NCBI GenBank assembly: GCA_033782935.1
Contig: JAWQEG010000286.1
Span: 2,803,501 to 2,867,500 of the forward strand
Direction: 5' to 3'
Source: Petrolisthes cinctipes
Lineage: Eukaryota; Arthropoda; Malacostraca; Decapoda; Porcellanidae
DNA: 64,000 nt
Part shown: piece after piece, positions 62,840-64,000 of the stretch
How the letters are laid out: each line of letters opens with the position of its first letter
How positions within the stretch are numbered: position 1 is the first letter of the stretch
The notes under the pieces: generated by a model
Databases searched by the model: none
The model's input: the letters and a program-made list of their open reading frames with translations, nothing else
What the model was told of the DNA's origin: nothing
Translations under genes and position numbers: made by a program

Positions 62840-63339
62840 GTGCTAGAATGTTTTCAAAATATAGGCTAAAAACATGCTCAAAATCGATATTTTAGGTGCC
62901 CAAAAGTCGATATGTGCATGCATCTTCTGTACTCGTTTATATCTCAAATTCAGGCTCAAAACACCCGAAAATTCGATATTTTGGGGTCCCAGAAGCGATC
63001 TGTATATGCCTACTCAGTGCTAGAATGTTTTCAAAATATAAGCTCAAAACATGCTAAAAATCGATATTTTAGGTGCGTAGAGGCGATATCTCAAATTCAG
63101 GCCCAAAACACCCGAAAATTCGATATTTTGGGGTCCCAGAAGCGATCTGTACATGCCTACTCAGTGCTAGAATGTTTTCAAAATATAGGCTCAAAACATG
63201 CTGAAAATCGATATTTTTGGTGCCCAAAGTCAATATGTGTATGCATCTTCTATACTCGTTTATATCTCAAATTCAGGCTCAAAACACCCGAAAATTCGAT
63301 ATTTTGGGGTCCCAGAAGCTATCTCTACAAGCCTACTCA
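62840..63339 (+). repeat. Trimer unit, copy 2 (500 bp)
   Basis: Monomers start at 62840, 63017 and 63164. It equals the preceding trimer except that its third monomer starts cagtgctagaatg and reads tttttggtgccc in place of tttttgaggctc, which suggests exchange with another L5 source. Confidence 0.88.
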
Positions 63340-64000
63340 GTGCTAGAATGTTTTCAAAATATAGGCTAAAAACATGCTCAAAATCGATATTTTAGGTGCA
63401 AAAAAGTCGATATCTCAAATTAAGGCCCAAAACACCCGAAAATCCGATATTTAGGGGTCCCAGAAGCGATCTGTACATGCCTACTCCGTGTAAGAGTATT
63501 TTCAAAATACAGGCCCAAAACATGCTGAAAATCGATATTTTAGATGCCCAAAGTCAATATGTGCATGTATCTTCTGTACCCGTTTATATCTCAAATTCAG
63601 GCTCAAAACTCCCGAAAATTCAATATTTTGGGGTCCCAGAAGCAATCTGTACATGCCTACTCAGTGCTAGAATATTTTCAAAATATAGGCTAAAAACATG
63701 CTAAAAATCGATATTTTAGGTGCGTAAAGGCGATATCTCAAATTAAGGCCCAAAACACCCGAAAATTCTATATTTAGGGGTCCCAGAAGCGATCTGTACA
63801 TGCCTACTACGTGTTAGAGTATTTTCAAAATACAGGCCAAAAACATACTGAAAATCGGTCTTTTAGGTGCCCAAAAGTCGATACGTGCATGCATCTTCTG
63901 TACCCGTTTATATCTCAAATTCTGGCCCTAAACACCCGAAAATTCGATATTTTTGGGTCCCAGAAGCGATCTGTACATGCCTACTCAGTGCTAGAATGTT
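63340..64000 (+). repeat. Terminal block; the trimer missing from unit H copy 2 reappears
   Basis: Monomers start at 63340, 63488, 63664, 63811 and 63988; the last is cut by the window end. 63,488-64,000 matches 55,979-56,490 at offset 7,509, the block that copy 2 of unit H lacks. The short monomer at 63340 is the gcaaaaaagtcg variant with aaaatccgatatttagg. Confidence 0.8.

Larger units (their letters stand above)
1..64000 (+). repeat. Satellite DNA array, 177/147-bp monomers, head to tail
   Basis: The entire window is one tandem satellite, and both ends lie inside a monomer. Landmarks recur in every monomer in the same order: a start at gtgctagaat or gtgttagagt, then aaaatcgatatttt, ggtgccc, tatatctcaaattc, cccgaaaattcgat, ggggtcccagaag and gtacatgcctact. 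Long monomers are 177 or 176 bp and short ones 147 or 148 bp. At a mean near 167 bp there should be about 380 monomers. All copies followed share one orientation. No transposon, gene or unique spacer was seen. Such arrays typically form centromeric or pericentromeric heterochromatin; the site and species are not shown by the sequence. Each monomer family is described once below, followed by the blocks in order. Confidence 0.98.

Noticed and set aside
1..64000. CRISPR-like array, because of regularly spaced repeats
   Set aside because: The spacers are themselves repeats of the same monomer, the period is 147-177 bp, and there are no unique spacers, leader or cas genes.
1..64000. Known satellites (primate alpha satellite, Arabidopsis 178-bp, rice CentO)
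   Set aside because: Monomer length is similar for some of them, but I recognise none of their sequences in these monomers. I could not run a database search, so no family name is given.

Overview
The whole 64 kb window is one uninterrupted, head-to-tail tandem array of an A+T-rich satellite (about 38 % G+C in the majority monomer). I found no protein gene, RNA gene, transposon or other unique sequence in it, and no inversion: every monomer I followed reads in the same direction. A satellite array of this size, with monomers near the nucleosome repeat length and nested higher-order duplications, points to eukaryotic heterochromatin, most likely centromeric or pericentromeric. I do not recognise the monomer and cannot name the species. 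A plant would fit the monomer length and the irregular local duplication style, but that is inference.

Monomers come in two sizes. Long monomers are 177 bp (176 bp in two subfamilies). Short monomers are 147 or 148 bp. The short form lacks 29 bp of the long form, and the deletion joins two copies of a 4-bp direct repeat (atat). The long monomer is itself a diverged dimer: its two halves, 89 and 88 bp, align over their full length at roughly 70 % identity with one 1-bp gap. At least five long subfamilies (called L2 to L6 here) and two short ones (S147, S148) can be told apart. The commonest order is long-long-short, a period of about 500 bp, but runs of one to five longs between shorts also occur.

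Layout. 1-17.2 kb: domain I, marked by a GAATTC-bearing long monomer and a short monomer reading aaaggggatatc. It holds three tandem copies of a 2.0-2.3 kb higher-order unit (14, 13 and 12 monomers), partial copies of it at 7.0-8.4 and 13.0-14.5 kb, three copies of a 647-bp tetramer, and a 1.6-kb segment repeated 14.5 kb apart. 17.2-32.5 kb: domain II, marked by long monomers reading gtcaatttgtgc, with a near-identical 2,858-bp 17-monomer tandem pair and 3.7-4.5 kb composite duplications. 32.5-64 kb: domain III, marked by tttttggggctcaaag, short monomers with gcgtagagg or gagtaaagg, and tandem units of 1,002, 1,827, 2,029, about 4,861 and 500 bp. Domain II and III markers overlap between about 25 and 32 kb.

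There are no genes to work together. Long open frames (up to 286 codons) exist only because 177 and 147 are both multiples of three and one frame lacks stops; I do not annotate them as genes. Block limits below were placed by hand and can be off by tens of bases.
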